Assembly (NCBI RefSeq): GCF_036038375.1
Contig: NZ_CP107935.1
Coordinates: 9,610,001 to 9,674,000 of the forward strand
Source of the DNA: Streptomyces sp. NBC_00414
GTDB lineage: Bacteria; Actinomycetota; Actinomycetes; Streptomycetales; Streptomycetaceae
Reading direction: 5' to 3'
DNA length: 64,000 nt
Under the pieces are notes generated by a model that did not search any database, had not been told where the DNA came from, and saw only the letters and a program-made list of their open reading frames with translations. Of the stretch, positions 12,151-19,208 are shown piece by piece. Position 1 is the stretch's first letter. Each line of letters opens with the position of its first letter. Made by a program: the position numbers and the translations under genes.

Positions 12151-13065
12151 TCAGGCCACCGACGGGTCGAGCAGACCCGCGCGGAGCCGCTTGATGATGC
12201 GGCTGATCAGGCGCGACACATGCATCTGGGAGATGCCGAGGATCTCGCCGATCTCCGCCTGGGTGCGCTCCTCGACGAACCGCAGGTGGATGATGTGGCG
12301 CTCGCGCTCGTCGAGCTCGGCGACCAGGGGAGCGAGGGAGTGCAGGTCCTCCACGAGCTCCAGCGAACGGTCGTCCTCACCGATGAAGTCGGCCAGGACG
12401 GACTCGCCGTGCGAGCCGTTCTCCGAGGTCAGGGCCGCGTCGAGGGAGGAGGAGTTGTAGCAGTTCGCCGCCTTGCGGGCCTCGATGACCTCCGCCTCGG
12501 GCAGCGACATGAGCTGTGAGAGCTCCTTCGTCGTGGGGGTGCGCCCCAGACGGGTCCGCAGTTCCTCCGTGGCCTTCGCCAGCTCGACCCGGGCCTCCTG
12601 CAGACGGCGCGGCACATGGACGGCCCAGCTCGTGTCACGGAAGAAGCGCTTGATCTCGCCGACGATGTAGGGCACGGCGAAGGAGGTGAACTCCACCTCG
12701 CGCGTCAGCTCGAACCGGTCGATCGCCTTGATGAGTCCGATGGTGCCGACCTGGACGATGTCCTCCATCGAGTCCCCCCGGCCGCGGAACCTGGAGGCCG
12801 CGTACCGCACGAGGGACAGGTTCATCTCGATCAGGGTGTTGCGCGCGTACTGGTATTCGTGGGTGCCTTCCTCCAGCACGGCCAGCCGGTCGAAGAACTG
12901 CCGGGACAGCTCCCGGGCGTCCTTCGGCTTGACGCGCGACGGGTCCTCGATGAGAGGCAGTTCCGTCTCGTCCGTCGTCCGGACGCCCTGCGCCGTGGCC
13001 GTTGCCCCGCCCGCCGTCACGGCTGCCATGCCGTTCACCCCACTCACCGTCGCTGTTGATGACAC
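12151..13065 (-). CDS. SigB/SigF-type RNA polymerase sigma factor
   Basis: 304 residues. Region 2 is clear: NLSLVRYAASRFRGRGDSMEDIVQVGTIGLIKAIDRF, with the -10 recognition helix in EFTSFAVPYIVGEIKRFFRD. Region 3 spans about 150-230. Region 4 contains ERTQAEIGEILGISQMHVSRLI as the -35 helix-turn-helix. This is the SigB/F/G stress and sporulation group, regulated by RsbW-like anti-sigma ATPases and STAS antagonists. The assigned start is GTG at 13063-13065 and has no clear ribosome site; a start a few codons later is possible because the first ~35 residues are low complexity. It is divergent from a second sigma gene and likely a client of the phosphatase/STAS genes upstream. Confidence 0.9.
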   Translation of the reverse strand: MSSTATVSGVNGMAAVTAGGATATAQGVRTTDETELPLIEDPSRVKPKDARELSRQFFDRLAVLEEGTHEYQYARNTLIEMNLSLVRYAASRFRGRGDSMEDIVQVGTIGLIKAIDRFELTREVEFTSFAVPYIVGEIKRFFRDTSWAVHVPRRLQEARVELAKATEELRTRLGRTPTTKELSQLMSLPEAEVIEARKAANCYNSSSLDAALTSENGSHGESVLADFIGEDDRSLELVEDLHSLAPLVAELDERERHIIHLRFVEERTQAEIGEILGISQMHVSRLISRIIKRLRAGLLDPSVA

Positions 13066-13447
13066 AACGCCGTCTGCCCCGCTTCACGCGGCTCATGCCA
13101 CCCGATCCGGAAAGAGATCAGGGTCACTGCGGATCTGGCCGGAAGTCGACGCCTCGCACCGTCGGCCCTCGTCATGGACCTGCCGCGGAAGCGGGGCCGA
13201 CGGGTCCACGGTACGCGTAGGTGGACCCTGAGCCGGTTCGGGCGCCGGGAGGGCGAGGCGACGGGCCGTCGATTTCGAGACGGGGTGTTTCCCCTCCGGA
13301 AGCAAGGGCAGGCGGAATTTCGTGCTTCGGACCGGAGGCACGCCCGCAGGAACGGCATCGGCCGACTGCGGTGGCCCTCCGGCGTCCCCGGAAGTCATCG
13401 TCCCTGCGGCATCCCCTCGCACGCCACTTGTTCAGGAGCGAATCCGC
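13066..13447. other. Divergent promoter region between two sigma factor genes
   Basis: 382 bp with no credible gene; the open frames here are Arg/Pro-rich shadows. It must hold promoters for both sigma genes. An 8-bp inverted repeat (13202-13209 with 13221-13228, gggtccac/gtggaccc) is visible. Neither strand has a GNNT-N14-16-GGGTA(C/T) match, so autoregulation by a SigB-type factor is not supported. Confidence 0.5.
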
Positions 13448-14371
13448 ATGAGCATCGACTTGTCGACAAGCCGCTTCGAGCAGCCCGTATCGGCCGAGGC
13501 CCAGCCCGTGTCCGCCGAGACGGCGGCGGCACCGGATCCGCACGCCCGGTCCGTGACATCGAGGCATCCGCACGACGACGCTCCTGACTCGGCGGGCGAC
13601 TTCGCCCGGCTGGCCGGGTTGGCGGACGGTCCCGAGCGGGACGCCGTCCGTGACGAGCTGGCGAAGGCGTGGCTGCCCATGGCCCACCGCATCGCCGGCC
13701 GGTTCCGGGACCGTGGCGAGAACATCGAGGACCTGCGCCAGGTCGCGGCCGTCGGGCTGGTGAAGGCGATAGACCGGTTCGACCCCTCCCGCGGGGCGTT
13801 CGAGAGCTACGCCGTGCCCACCATCACCGGCGAGGTCAAGCGGCACTTCCGGGACCGTATGTGGGCGCTGCGGGTACCCCGGCGGGTGCAGGAGCTGCGC
13901 AACAAGGTGCGGATCGCCCGCCGCGATCTCACGATGAACCCCGGGGCCCCCGAGCCGACGACAGCCGAGATCGCGGCGCACGCCGGGCTGACCGAGGACG
14001 AGGTCGGCGCGGGGATGGAGGCGATGGAGAGCTTCAGCACCCTGTCCCTGGACGCCGAGCTGTCGTCCACCGACGACAACTACAGCCTCGCGGACACCCT
14101 GGGCGACCTCGACTCCTCGTACGACCGCGTCGTCGACCGTGAAGCGGCGAAGGAAGGACTCCGCCGGCTGCCGGAGCGTGAGCGGAACATCCTGTACATG
14201 CGCTTCTTCGAGGACATGACGCAGAACCGCATAGCCGACCAGCTCGGCATCTCCCAGATGCACGTCTCGCGGCTCATCACCCGCAGTTGCGCACGGGTGC
14301 GGGACGAGGCGCTGGGCGCACAGGCCCGTTCCGGTCGCGGGGACACCGACGGTCGCAAGGGTGCCGCGTGA
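13448..14371 (+). CDS. SigB/SigF-type RNA polymerase sigma factor
   Basis: 307 residues, ATG start with AGGAG about ten bases upstream; the frame continues upstream without a ribosome site. Region 2 reads FRDRGENIEDLRQVAAVGLVKAIDRF and ESYAVPTITGEVKRHFRD. Region 4 reads MTQNRIADQLGISQMHVSRLI. It belongs to the same stress/sporulation sigma group as the divergent neighbour but is clearly diverged from it, so this is an old pair rather than a recent duplication. The N-terminal 75 residues are a variable extension typical of the group. A strong hairpin follows 78 bp downstream of the stop. Anti-sigma partners may be among the ATPases at 14733, 17506 and 18562. Confidence 0.9.
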   Translation: MSIDLSTSRFEQPVSAEAQPVSAETAAAPDPHARSVTSRHPHDDAPDSAGDFARLAGLADGPERDAVRDELAKAWLPMAHRIAGRFRDRGENIEDLRQVAAVGLVKAIDRFDPSRGAFESYAVPTITGEVKRHFRDRMWALRVPRRVQELRNKVRIARRDLTMNPGAPEPTTAEIAAHAGLTEDEVGAGMEAMESFSTLSLDAELSSTDDNYSLADTLGDLDSSYDRVVDREAAKEGLRRLPERERNILYMRFFEDMTQNRIADQLGISQMHVSRLITRSCARVRDEALGAQARSGRGDTDGRKGAA

Positions 14372-14448
14372 CGCGGCACCGCGGTCCGGGCGACGTACGC
14401 GCGGCCCCGCCCGGAGCCCGTCCGGCAGCCGTGATGTGAACGTGTTCT

Positions 14449-14480
14449 CCGGGCCGGCCGCGCGGGTACGGCCGGCCCGG
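14449..14480 (+). terminator. Hairpin terminator after second sigma gene
   Basis: A perfect 12-bp inverted repeat (ccgggccggccg / cggccggcccgg, 14449-14460 with 14469-14480) has an 8-base loop and no T-tract. It lies in the 361-bp gap 14372-14732. The remainder of that gap presumably holds the promoter of the MEDS gene; I see no gene in it. The GGGTAC within this hairpin lacks a -35 partner and is not called as a promoter. Confidence 0.65.
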
Positions 14481-14732
14481 TCCGTGCGTCGTGCGGGTCA
14501 GGAGTGACGAGGGAACGCCAGTGCGACGGCGTAGTGTGGGCTCCGGGGTGAGACCGGTGGACCTGATGGACAGCACGGACAACGCGTCGTCGACGCCGCC
14601 GGCGAGCGACGGCGGGCCGACCCGAACCGTCCGGCCGGCAGCAGGCCCGGCGCCCACCGCCCATCTCGCCCGGATCCCACCTCGGAGCCGCCGGACGGGC
14701 CCGACCGCACCGCCCCCGACGGGAGCGCCGAC

Positions 14733-15677
14733 GTGACGACGACGCCCACCGAGTCGGCGACCGACGCGCCCTTCGTGCACCCCGCGCTCTTCTACCGTGA
14801 CGACCAGGAGTACCTGGCGGGCACGGTTCCCTTCGTGCTCGAAGGGCTGGCCGCGTCGGAGCCCGTGGCGGTGGCCGCTCCCGCCCCCCGGCTCGCACTG
14901 ATCACAGCCGCGCTGGGCCGGGCGGCGGACGCCGTGCACCTCGTCGACATGACCATGGCCGGCCGCAACCCCGGCCGCATCATCCCCTCGGTCCTGCGAG
15001 CTTTCGCGGACGCCCGGCCGGGCGTCCGCGTCCGTATCATCGGCGAACCGATCTGGCCCGGCCGCACCGCCGTGGAGTACCCGGCCTGCGTCCAGCACGA
15101 GGCCCTCATCAACGAGGCGTTCAGCGGCCGGGAGGTGACCATCCTGTGCCCGTACGACGCCCGGTCCCTCCCGTCGGACGTGCTCGCCGACGCCCACGCC
15201 ACCCACCCGGTCCTCATCACCGCGGGACGGCAGTGGGCCAGCGACACGTACGACCCCGGGAAGGTGCTCGCGCGCTGCAACGAACCGCTGCGCCGTCCGT
15301 CCGGCGCGGCCACCCACCGCTACGACGCCGAAGCACTGCCGGCCGTCCGGGACTTCGCGCTCGCCCGGGCTCGGGAGCGGGGGATGAGCGCGGTCCGTCT
15401 CCAGGACCTGGCCCTGGTCGTCGCCGAGCTGACCACCAACAGCGTGGTGCACGCCGGTGGCGGGGGGACGCTGCACCTGTGGGCGGAGAACGAGCAGATC
15501 GTCTGCCAGGTGCAGGACTTCGGCAGGCTGGCCGATCCCCTCGCGGGCCGGCGCCCCGCGCGCCCCGACCAGATCGGAGGCCGTGGCCTCCTGCTCGTCC
15601 ACTACCTCTCGGATCTGGTGCGGCTGCACACCGACGACGACGGCACGACGATCCGCAGCTACGTCTCACGCGTCTGA
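14733..15677 (+). CDS. MEDS-domain sensor with RsbW-like ATPase domain
   Basis: 314 residues, GTG start with GGGAG seven bases upstream. The N-terminal half (about 15-185, beginning HPALFYRDDQEYLAGTVPFV) is a MEDS sensory domain, related to the DcmR methanogen/methylotroph sensor. The C-terminal half (about 205-310) is an HATPase_c_2 domain with the N-box LVVAELTTNSVVHAGG and a GGRGLLLV loop. The same fold occurs in anti-sigma serine kinases. It may therefore be an anti-sigma factor gated by a small-molecule signal. Its position directly after two SigB-type sigma genes supports that role; the ligand is unknown. Confidence 0.85.
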   Translation: MTTTPTESATDAPFVHPALFYRDDQEYLAGTVPFVLEGLAASEPVAVAAPAPRLALITAALGRAADAVHLVDMTMAGRNPGRIIPSVLRAFADARPGVRVRIIGEPIWPGRTAVEYPACVQHEALINEAFSGREVTILCPYDARSLPSDVLADAHATHPVLITAGRQWASDTYDPGKVLARCNEPLRRPSGAATHRYDAEALPAVRDFALARARERGMSAVRLQDLALVVAELTTNSVVHAGGGGTLHLWAENEQIVCQVQDFGRLADPLAGRRPARPDQIGGRGLLLVHYLSDLVRLHTDDDGTTIRSYVSRV

Positions 15678-15743
15678 GACGCGGTTGCGACCGCACGCGC
15701 ACGAAGCACGCGAGCGTGCGCCCGAAGCGTGCGCCCGAAGCGT

Positions 15744-15784
15744 GCGAAGGGGCCCGGAACCGTAACGGTTCCGGGCCCCTTCGC
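15744..15784. terminator. Bidirectional hairpin terminator
   Basis: A perfect 20-bp inverted repeat (15744-15763 with 15765-15784) separates the converging MEDS-ATPase and Dps genes. It ends each transcript on its own side. Just before it is a 13-bp tandem repeat (gcgtgcgcccgaa, 15714-15739, plus a partial third copy). Confidence 0.8.
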
Positions 15785-15798
15785 GGTGGCGGGCCCTG

Positions 15799-16371
15799 CT
15801 ACCGGCCGCCGTCCCGCTCGGCCGAGCGCGCGGCCTGGCTCTCGGTGTGGGCGTCCGCCGTGGACAGGACACCCCCGGAGCTTTCGAGGTGCGCGCGCAC
15901 GAACCACTGGAACTGTTCGAGGGAGCGCAACTGCTCGATGAGGAGGTCCTCCGTCACCGGGTCGAACTTGCCGACCTCGGTCAGCGCCGCCCGGTGGCTC
16001 TCGACGATGCCCGTGTAGACCAGGTCGAGGGCGCCCAGATGGGCGATCGCGTCGGCGCGTCCGACGTCGTAGTCGTCCCAGGTCCGCTCGGCGACGAGGG
16101 CGCCGGGTGTTCCCGCGGGCACCCCGCCCAGCGCGGAGACGCGCTCGGCGGTGTCGTCGGCCATGGCCCGGACCCGGTCGACCTGCGGGTCGAGCATTTC
16201 GTGAATGGCGATGAAATGCGGACCGACCACATTCCAGTGAATGTGCTTCAGGGTGAGCGAGAGGTCATTGAGTGCGTGCAGCCGAAGGCGGAGCAGTTCG
16301 ATGACCTTTCCGCCGTCCTGGACACTGAGTCCGGGAACGGTGTACTTGGGCTCGGTTCGAGACGACGTCAT
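15799..16371 (-). CDS. dps: Dps family DNA-protecting ferritin-like protein
   Basis: 190 residues, ATG start preceded by GGGAGGAA. The ferroxidase signature HWNVVGPHFIAIHEMLD is intact, as are the four-helix pattern and downstream acidic residues. Dps dodecamers oxidise Fe(II) with peroxide, store iron and, in many species, coat DNA. The C-terminal 25 residues are a hydrophilic tail, as in Streptomyces Dps proteins where tails affect assembly. It sits 76 bp downstream of a small membrane-protein gene on the same strand and may share its transcript. Its location in a SigB-type island fits stress induction. Confidence 0.93.
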   Translation of the reverse strand: MTSSRTEPKYTVPGLSVQDGGKVIELLRLRLHALNDLSLTLKHIHWNVVGPHFIAIHEMLDPQVDRVRAMADDTAERVSALGGVPAGTPGALVAERTWDDYDVGRADAIAHLGALDLVYTGIVESHRAALTEVGKFDPVTEDLLIEQLRSLEQFQWFVRAHLESSGGVLSTADAHTESQAARSAERDGGR

Positions 16372-16447
16372 TCCTCATTCCTCCCTGGGAATTCATTGTT
16401 CACCGGTGGCGGGTGCGACGGCCGGTGCTTCGGGGCTCGCGGCCCGT

Positions 16448-16618
16448 CTACCAGCGGTACCAGCGTCCGCGGCGGCCACCGGAAGCGGTCGGACGCACGA
16501 CGAAGCCGAGCAGCCAGACGACGAGCACGATGACCGCGATCCACCACAGCGCCTTGAGTGCGAAACCCGCACCGAAAAGGAGAAGGGCGAGCAGAAGAAC
16601 AAGAATGATGGGAACCAT
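16448..16618 (-). CDS. Small hydrophobic membrane protein
   Basis: A 56-residue protein. ATG 16616-16618 is preceded by GGAGGT at good spacing; the longer open frame upstream lacks that support. Nearly the whole N-terminal part (MVPIILVLLLALLLFGAGF...) forms two adjacent membrane helices, followed by a short basic tail ending RRGRWYRW. Similar tiny hydrophobic proteins accompany stress genes in many Streptomyces; the function is unknown. It precedes dps on the same strand. Confidence 0.8.
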   Translation of the reverse strand: MVPIILVLLLALLLFGAGFALKALWWIAVIVLVVWLLGFVVRPTASGGRRGRWYRW

Positions 16619-16782
16619 TGATATCAACCTCCAGGCCTTCTGGTTCCCTGCCTTCCGGCTGGTACGCCTGCTGTTTTCGGGACGGCGTGGGTCTCTTGTC
16701 GAAAGCCGTCGGGTGGACTGCGAGGACCGTGTGGCGGACGGGCCGGGCGGGCCGGACGCGGCCACTGCGGGGAATCCGTGGG

Positions 16783-16807
16783 GAATGGGGATCGGGCAGC
16801 AGGGTAT
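16783..16807 (+). promoter_or_regulatory. SigB-type promoter for the PRC-barrel gene
   Basis: GAAT (16783-16786), 15 bases, then GGGTAT (16802-16807) matches the GNNT-N14-16-GGGTA(C/T) Streptomyces SigB-type consensus. It lies about 80 bases before the GTG start of the PRC-barrel gene on the same strand. Confidence 0.55.
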
Positions 16808-16889
16808 TGGCTGCCCGAGGGGACGGCGGCCGGCGCACACCGGCCGCGGTACTCCGTTCGCAACTCGACCACGGGAAGGAAGGAGCGAC

Positions 16890-17261
16890 GTGACCACCGA
16901 CAGGATCTGGTCGTACGCATCGGCCAGTGGATACGCGGAGGGCCTGCTGCTCGCAGGGTTCACGGTCGCCGCTGCCGACGGAACGATCGGGCACGTGGAC
17001 CGGCAGGTGGACGAATCCGGGATGCGGCATCTGATCGTCGACACAGGTGTCTGGGTGTTCGGCAGGAGTGTTCTGATCCCCGTGGGCGTGGTCACCGCGA
17101 TCGATCCGGAGGCCCAGGAGATCAAGGTGGCGTGCACCGAGGACGAGATCAAGGCCGCGCCCCGGTTCCGGACCGACCGCGAGACGCTGGACCCAGATTT
17201 TCTCGCCGGAGTCGGCCACTACTACCGGGGCCTGCCGCCCCGGCCGGCCACCGCGAGCTGA
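16890..17261 (+). CDS. PRC-barrel domain protein
   Basis: 123 residues, GTG start with AAGGAAGGAG immediately upstream. The protein is one PRC-barrel-like domain: beta-rich, with DGTIGHVDRQVDESGMRHLIVDTG and a later VLIPVGVVTAIDPEAQEIKV strand pair. PRC-barrel proteins occur in photosynthetic reaction centres, RimM and many stress proteins. In actinobacteria, free-standing copies are commonly stress-induced and of unknown function. A SigB-type promoter lies upstream, so it is probably part of the general stress regulon. The 244 bp that follow hold no gene I can support. Confidence 0.85.
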   Translation: MTTDRIWSYASASGYAEGLLLAGFTVAAADGTIGHVDRQVDESGMRHLIVDTGVWVFGRSVLIPVGVVTAIDPEAQEIKVACTEDEIKAAPRFRTDRETLDPDFLAGVGHYYRGLPPRPATAS

Positions 17262-17505
17262 TCCGGGTACGACGGAGGGCCCCGGATTCGCCCGTCATGG
17301 AAATGGATTCGGCGGGAAGGCGGTCCCCGAAGGGGTGCGGACCGAGGGGACGACCATGATGTCGATCTCGACCGCGCAGCCTCTCGTCCTCGGGGCAAGG
17401 TGCAGGTGATGGCGATGCCGGGGACGGTGACCTGTCCGTGAAGCCGCTGGTCGGCTCCGGGCCGGCGCCGGGCATCGAAGAACCAAGTGCAGGGACACGA
17501 CGCAT

Positions 17506-17988
17506 ATGGACCGAACCGACACGACCGCCATCGCTTCCGCAGGCAGTCCGCCCGGGGTGACCTCGTTGGCGCCGGCCCCGACCGCGAGCACGGCGACGGC
17601 GCCGGCCGGCGTCACCACCGCGGCGACGGCCCGTGCGTACGCCCGCAGTGTGGTGCTCGAACAGTGGAACGACGCCGACCGCACCGCGACGGAGGCGGCT
17701 CTCATCGATCTCTCGCTGGTCGTGTCGGAGCTGGCCGCGAACGCCATCCGGCACGGGGGCGGGCTGGCCGGATTCGAGGTGACACCCACGCGTCGGGGAG
17801 TGCGGCTGGCCGTGCACGACAACAGTGACGTCATCCCCGCCGTGGCCTTCGGCCCGGGATATCTGCCGGCGAAGCACCACGGCAACGGCTACGGCTGGCC
17901 GGTGATCATCCGGCTGGCGTGCGAGATCACCATCGAACCGCGTCCCGGCGGCGGCAAGACCGTCAGCGTGCTGGTGCCGCTCGTCTGA
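17506..17988 (+). CDS. RsbW-like ATP-binding protein
   Basis: 160 residues, ATG start, AGGGA ten bases upstream. An Ala/Thr/Pro-rich N-terminus (1-40) precedes an HATPase_c_2 domain with the N-box DLSLVVSELAANAIRHGG and a GNGYGWPVI loop. These are the features of RsbW/SpoIIAB-like anti-sigma ATPases, although many stand-alone Streptomyces copies have no proven sigma partner. It is convergent with a second ATPase of the same type across a perfect terminator. It is a candidate kinase for the STAS protein at 4342-4722. Confidence 0.85.
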   Translation: MDRTDTTAIASAGSPPGVTSLAPAPTASTATAPAGVTTAATARAYARSVVLEQWNDADRTATEAALIDLSLVVSELAANAIRHGGGLAGFEVTPTRRGVRLAVHDNSDVIPAVAFGPGYLPAKHHGNGYGWPVIIRLACEITIEPRPGGGKTVSVLVPLV

Positions 17989-18020
17989 CGGCGGCGCCGG
18001 AACACACCTGCGGCCTCGAA

Positions 18021-18067
18021 ACACACCGACGGCCTCGGACGGTGTCCGTCCGAGGCCGTCGGTGTGT
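18021..18067. terminator. Bidirectional hairpin terminator
   Basis: A perfect 22-bp inverted repeat (18021-18042 with 18046-18067) has a TGT loop and sits between the stops of two convergent ATPase genes. It should end transcription from both sides. Confidence 0.8.
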
Positions 18068-18121
18068 GTGCCCGCAGAGCGGTGGACCGCACCACGGGCG
18101 GACCGCACCATGGCGGGAAAC

Positions 18122-18562
18122 TCACCACGGCAGGAACACGTGGATGTCCTTGCCCTTGTCGGTCACCACCACGCTCACCTGGTCACACAGCGTGTGGATC
18201 AGATGCCACCCGACGCCTCCGTCACCCCGGCCGGGATGGAAGGGGCGGGGCGCGGGCGGGGTGGTGCTGGTGTCGTGCATGGTCACGTGCACGCCGTCGA
18301 ACGTACGCCGCAGACGCAGTTCGAACGGGCCCGGCGCGTACTGCACCACATTGGCCGCCAGCTCCGTGACGACCAGCAGGATGTCGTCCCAGTGCTCCGG
18401 GGCAGCCGGTGGTGAGGTGCGCGTGAGCACAAGGAGGAACTCCTCCGCGGCGAGTCGTGCACCCGTCACATTGGGCAACTCGCCGGGGAAGGTGGTCGTT
18501 CTGGTGTACATCTCCTCAGAAGGCAGTTTGTCGTCCCAACGCGGCTCGGGCTCGGTCGCCAT
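18122..18562 (-). CDS. RsbW-like ATP-binding protein
   Basis: 146 residues from ATG 18560-18562; GGGGAAGG lies just upstream. HATPase_c_2 domain with N-box DDILLVVTELAANVVQYAPG and a GDGGVGWHLIHTL loop. It is the third protein of this fold within 4 kb. The sequence differs enough from its convergent neighbour that they are not recent copies. Expected role: anti-sigma kinase that binds a SigB-type factor or phosphorylates a STAS protein. The specific partner cannot be assigned from sequence. Confidence 0.85.
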   Translation of the reverse strand: MATEPEPRWDDKLPSEEMYTRTTTFPGELPNVTGARLAAEEFLLVLTRTSPPAAPEHWDDILLVVTELAANVVQYAPGPFELRLRRTFDGVHVTMHDTSTTPPAPRPFHPGRGDGGVGWHLIHTLCDQVSVVVTDKGKDIHVFLPW

Positions 18563-18908
18563 TGCGCCTTCCCCAGCCCCTCCCCGCGGGGCTGTGCTGA
18601 TCCTGTGCTTCCACCGCTGCTGCTTCCCGACGGCGAGAGGCTTACTCGTCCGGGTCCGGTGGGGATGGTGGACTAACCGGAATGCAGTGGTCTCTGATGA
18701 TTCCCGTGTGATCGGCGAGTACCACGTTCGGACCGAGTCATGGGTACTTGGCCCCGCCCGATGTGCGCACGGCGATGTGGCGGCCGTCGGACCCGTACGC
18801 GTCGGCCGGTCCCGCGGCTGTTTTCCGCGTCTGTTTCGGCCAGGCCGGGGCATACGGAGGTCTGGGACGGGAGCCGCTCCCGTCCCGCAACCGGAAAGAG
18901 GAGAATCC
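18563..18908. other. Intergenic region between ATPase gene and small membrane-protein gene
   Basis: 346 bp with divergent promoters and no credible gene. GGGTACTT at 18742-18749 resembles a SigB-type -10 for the small membrane gene. The only -35-like sequence (GTTC at 18726) is spaced 12 rather than 14-16 bases, so I do not call a promoter. Confidence 0.45.
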
Positions 18909-19085
18909 GTGCTCGGCATAGCAGCTGCAGTCCTGTTCTTCATCGCGTTTCTGATCAACGCCGCGGACATCGCGACCAATGACACCTTCACCTCCACGAA
19001 CGTGATGCTCATCGGGTTGACCGTGCTGGCCCTGCACGTCGCCGGGGTGGGTACCGGGTGGGGGAGCAGGAGCCGCCGGCGGTGA
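18909..19085 (+). CDS. Small two-helix membrane protein
   Basis: 58 residues, GTG start with AGAGGAGA six bases upstream. Two hydrophobic helices (LGIAAAVLFFIAFLINAAD and VMLIGLTVLALHVAGV) flank a short polar loop, and the tail is basic. Close relatives are common, uncharacterised Streptomyces small proteins. No function assigned. A hairpin terminator follows. Confidence 0.75.
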   Translation: MLGIAAAVLFFIAFLINAADIATNDTFTSTNVMLIGLTVLALHVAGVGTGWGSRSRRR

Positions 19086-19124
19086 GGTGCGAGACACCGC
19101 CAGGGCTCGCCCACAGCACGAGAA

Positions 19125-19161
19125 CGGACCGCATGGTGACTTCCTGTCGCCGTGCGGTCCG
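19125..19161. terminator. Hairpin terminator between convergent genes
   Basis: A 12-bp inverted repeat with one G-T pair (19125-19136 with 19150-19161, cggaccgcatgg / ccgtgcggtccg) lies between the stops of the small membrane-protein gene and the mannosyltransferase gene. Confidence 0.65.
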
Positions 19162-19208
19162 CGCGTTTGCGCCGTCCCGGCCGGTGGCAGCCGTCCCGTC
19201 CGGGACGC

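Noticed and set aside
14449..14480. GGGTAC as a SigB-type -10 before the MEDS gene
   Set aside because: It lies inside a perfect terminator stem-loop and no GNNT occurs at 14-16 bases upstream.
14491..14736. 81-codon frame ending in a GTGA overlap with the MEDS gene
   Set aside because: The product is dominated by Pro, Arg and Thr and its start lies close to a terminator hairpin; no family or ribosome site supports it.
18722..18749. GGGTACTT as promoter of the small membrane-protein gene
   Set aside because: The -35-like GTTC is 12 bases away instead of 14-16, so the match is incomplete.
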